A stretch of DNA of 64,000 nt, from NCBI GenBank assembly GCA_037954235.1, contig JBBMOA010000019.1, forward strand, positions 10,941,805 to 11,005,804. The letters are read 5' to 3'. Below, in pieces: positions 62,762 through 64,000 of the stretch; the stretch's first letter is position 1; every line of letters begins with the position of its first letter. The stretch is from Aulostomus chinensis (taxonomy: Eukaryota > Chordata > Actinopteri > Syngnathiformes > Aulostomidae). A model generated the notes under the pieces. It ran no database searches. It was not told the origin of the DNA and worked only from the letters and a program-made list of their open reading frames with translations. The position numbers and the translations under genes are program-made.

Positions 62762-62860
62762 CGTTCACACGCTGCACTGCTTCCGTTACATGTAGGCTAG
62801 CCACGTTAGCCAAGGAACATCGTCGGTTTCTTCTATTTCAAATTTCCGGAAGGCATTAGT
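62762..62860 (-). promoter_or_regulatory. srsf9: srsf9 inferred 5' non-coding exon and promoter
   Basis: On the minus strand an excellent donor (gaacg|gtgagtac) lies at 62762/62761 and pairs with the acceptor before 61056. The palindromic ETS-type site ttccggaa at 62844-62851 lies at the expected promoter position. The exact start of transcription is not visible. Confidence 0.5.
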
Positions 62861-63270
62861 CGCGTTTTGCACAGTGCTGCCCCCACATGGAGAGAAAAAT
62901 ACCACTACCTTGATGGCCACGGCGATCCATTTGGGGTTTAACGTCGAGAGTTTGCGTTTCCTTTAATGACACGAGAAAAAAAAAGTCTTAAAACCATTGA
63001 TAAGACGAATAAAGGGGGGCTTTGGATATCTCCATTGTACAATAAGAGTAAATAGATCAGAATTGGATGGCTTTAAGTTAATTCAAATGTCAAAACCTGG
63101 AATCTAATTTAAGTTGAGTGATATCCATTTTTCATGTCATCTACAAAGCTTTTGGACTAGTGCTCATGTAACTTGTCAAAAAATATGTAGTCATCATCAT
63201 ATGACATTAACCAGTCATAATGCTTCACCAGTCATAATGCGTCTACACCTGTCATCATCAAAATTGTGTG

Positions 63271-63316
63271 AGATAAGATAAGATAAGATAAGATAAGATA
63301 AGATAAGATAAGATAA
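63271..63316. repeat. (AGATA)n microsatellite
   Basis: Nine tandem AGATA units between srsf9 and prodh; also a cluster of GATA motifs. Confidence 0.95.
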
Positions 63317-63539
63317 TCTTTGATTATTCCCACAACAGGGAAATGTGATATGTTTTAGACTGTTCTGAACTTAATAAATAACTAAACATACTGTAAAGGG
63401 GAGAACATATAAAGGATATGTAACATGTACCATCAGAAAATGTAAAATTAAAACAAACCCAACAACCGCTTCATCGCGTATTTATGCTTTTTATTTTTTA
63501 TCATTTGGGGGGAAATAAACGAAGAAAAAAGAAAAAGAA

Positions 63540-63718
63540 AACGAGCTTCAACATGCTTCGAGGTGGGGCATGTCCGCGTGACGTAACCAGAGAAGCCCCG
63601 CCCCCGTCGCTGGAGGATAAATCGCCCAGCGCGCGCTTCTAATGCAGCAGCGCTACCGCCCAGCTCGAGGTAGGATCTCGCGGTTCCGGGGTCGTAACTT
63701 TTAAAAGGAAAAGAGAGT
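63540..63718 (+). promoter_or_regulatory. prodh promoter/5'UTR
   Basis: Locally CG-rich in an AT-rich region. It contains a CRE-like tgacgtaa (63579-63586), a GC box (gccccgccccc, 63595-63605) and an ataaat box (63617-63622), all within 140 bp of the prodh ATG. Confidence 0.5.
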
Positions 63719-64000
63719 ATGTCGTTCCCCGCGATTTTGTCGGTTCTGTCCAGAGCAAACTCTGGCCATGTCAAGAGGATATGCTCCTCTCCTGGAAGAT
63801 ACAGGTCCACGGTGGTGTCCACCAAGAGCCAGGAGGAGAAAGAGCCACCGATGGATGGATGCACTAAGTTGGAACCCGTCGAGGTCATTAGCGAGCACAA
63901 AAATGTCACAGCCCAAAAGTTGAATAGAATAAAAATAGATTTCTCTAACACCATGGAAGCCTACAAAAGTAAAGATAACATAGAGCTGCTGCGAAGTCTG
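63719..64000 (+). CDS. prodh: Proline dehydrogenase, mitochondrial, first exon (partial)
   Basis: 94 codons, open to the window end. Proline dehydrogenase is the FAD enzyme of the mitochondrial inner membrane that oxidises proline to pyrroline-5-carboxylate. The N-terminus MSFPAILSVLSRANSGHVKR is Arg/Ser-rich with few acids early on, as expected of a mitochondrial targeting peptide. IDFSNTMEAYKSKDNIELLRSL aligns with the human PRODH segment VDFGNAQEAYRSRRTWELARSL, which precedes the catalytic barrel. The catalytic domain lies beyond the window. A PRODH2-like (hydroxyproline) paralogue is less likely because that family lacks this leader as I recall. No donor site is visible before the edge. 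Confidence 0.82.
   Translation, partial: MSFPAILSVLSRANSGHVKRICSSPGRYRSTVVSTKSQEEKEPPMDGCTKLEPVEVISEHKNVTAQKLNRIKIDFSNTMEAYKSKDNIELLRSL

Noticed and set aside
63448..63954. 168-codon minus-strand open frame at the window end
   Set aside because: Antisense of the prodh first exon; the + strand frame carries the recognisable PRODH sequence and a mitochondrial leader.

Overview
This is a stretch of vertebrate nuclear genome, almost certainly from a ray-finned (teleost) fish. It has AT-rich intergenic DNA, short introns with GT-AG boundaries, long (GT)n and (GAA)n microsatellites, and tRNA-headed fish SINEs with perfect target-site duplications. Its six recognisable genes match vertebrate families. 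No bacterial genes, operons or CRISPR arrays are visible. Gene identities come from remembered protein families plus my own reading of exon junctions; no search was run.

Layout: (1) 2.2-12.3 kb, + strand: fam222a, two coding exons separated by an 8.6-kb intron. (2) 16.0-18.6 kb, - strand: gltp (glycolipid transfer protein), five exons, 209 aa. (3) 21.3-37.2 kb, - strand: git2 (ArfGAP/ankyrin/paxillin-binding scaffold), 19 exons, about 708 aa. (4) 39.8-52.9 kb, + strand: sgsm1 (RUN-TBC RabGAP), 25 exons, about 1283 aa. (5) 56.7-62.8 kb, - strand: srsf9 (SR splicing factor), four coding exons plus an inferred 5' non-coding exon, about 258 aa. (6) 63.7 kb to the window end, + strand: first exon of a mitochondrial proline dehydrogenase (prodh family), running off the edge. 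In every model the exon phases join and the total length divides by three.

The genes are unrelated in function (Arf and Rab GTPase regulation, lipid transfer, splicing, proline catabolism). git2/sgsm1 and srsf9/prodh are head-to-head pairs; fam222a/gltp and sgsm1/srsf9 are tail-to-tail. As I recall, the human order is FAM222A-TRPV4-GLTP-TCHP-GIT2; here TRPV4 and TCHP are absent and sgsm1, srsf9 and prodh follow, which suggests a rearranged or duplicated teleost paralogon.

The most notable signals concern splicing. Dinucleotide repeats abut three splice sites; in sgsm1 exon 4 a (TG)n tract occupies the place of the polypyrimidine tract. Two introns need GC donors. git2 has a NAGNAG acceptor. 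A 67-bp minisatellite in the srsf9 intron appears related to the adjacent exon/donor junction and is interrupted by a hAT transposon. Gltp carries Arg at the site of the human membrane-contact Trp142. I found no evidence for an entirely new biological system.
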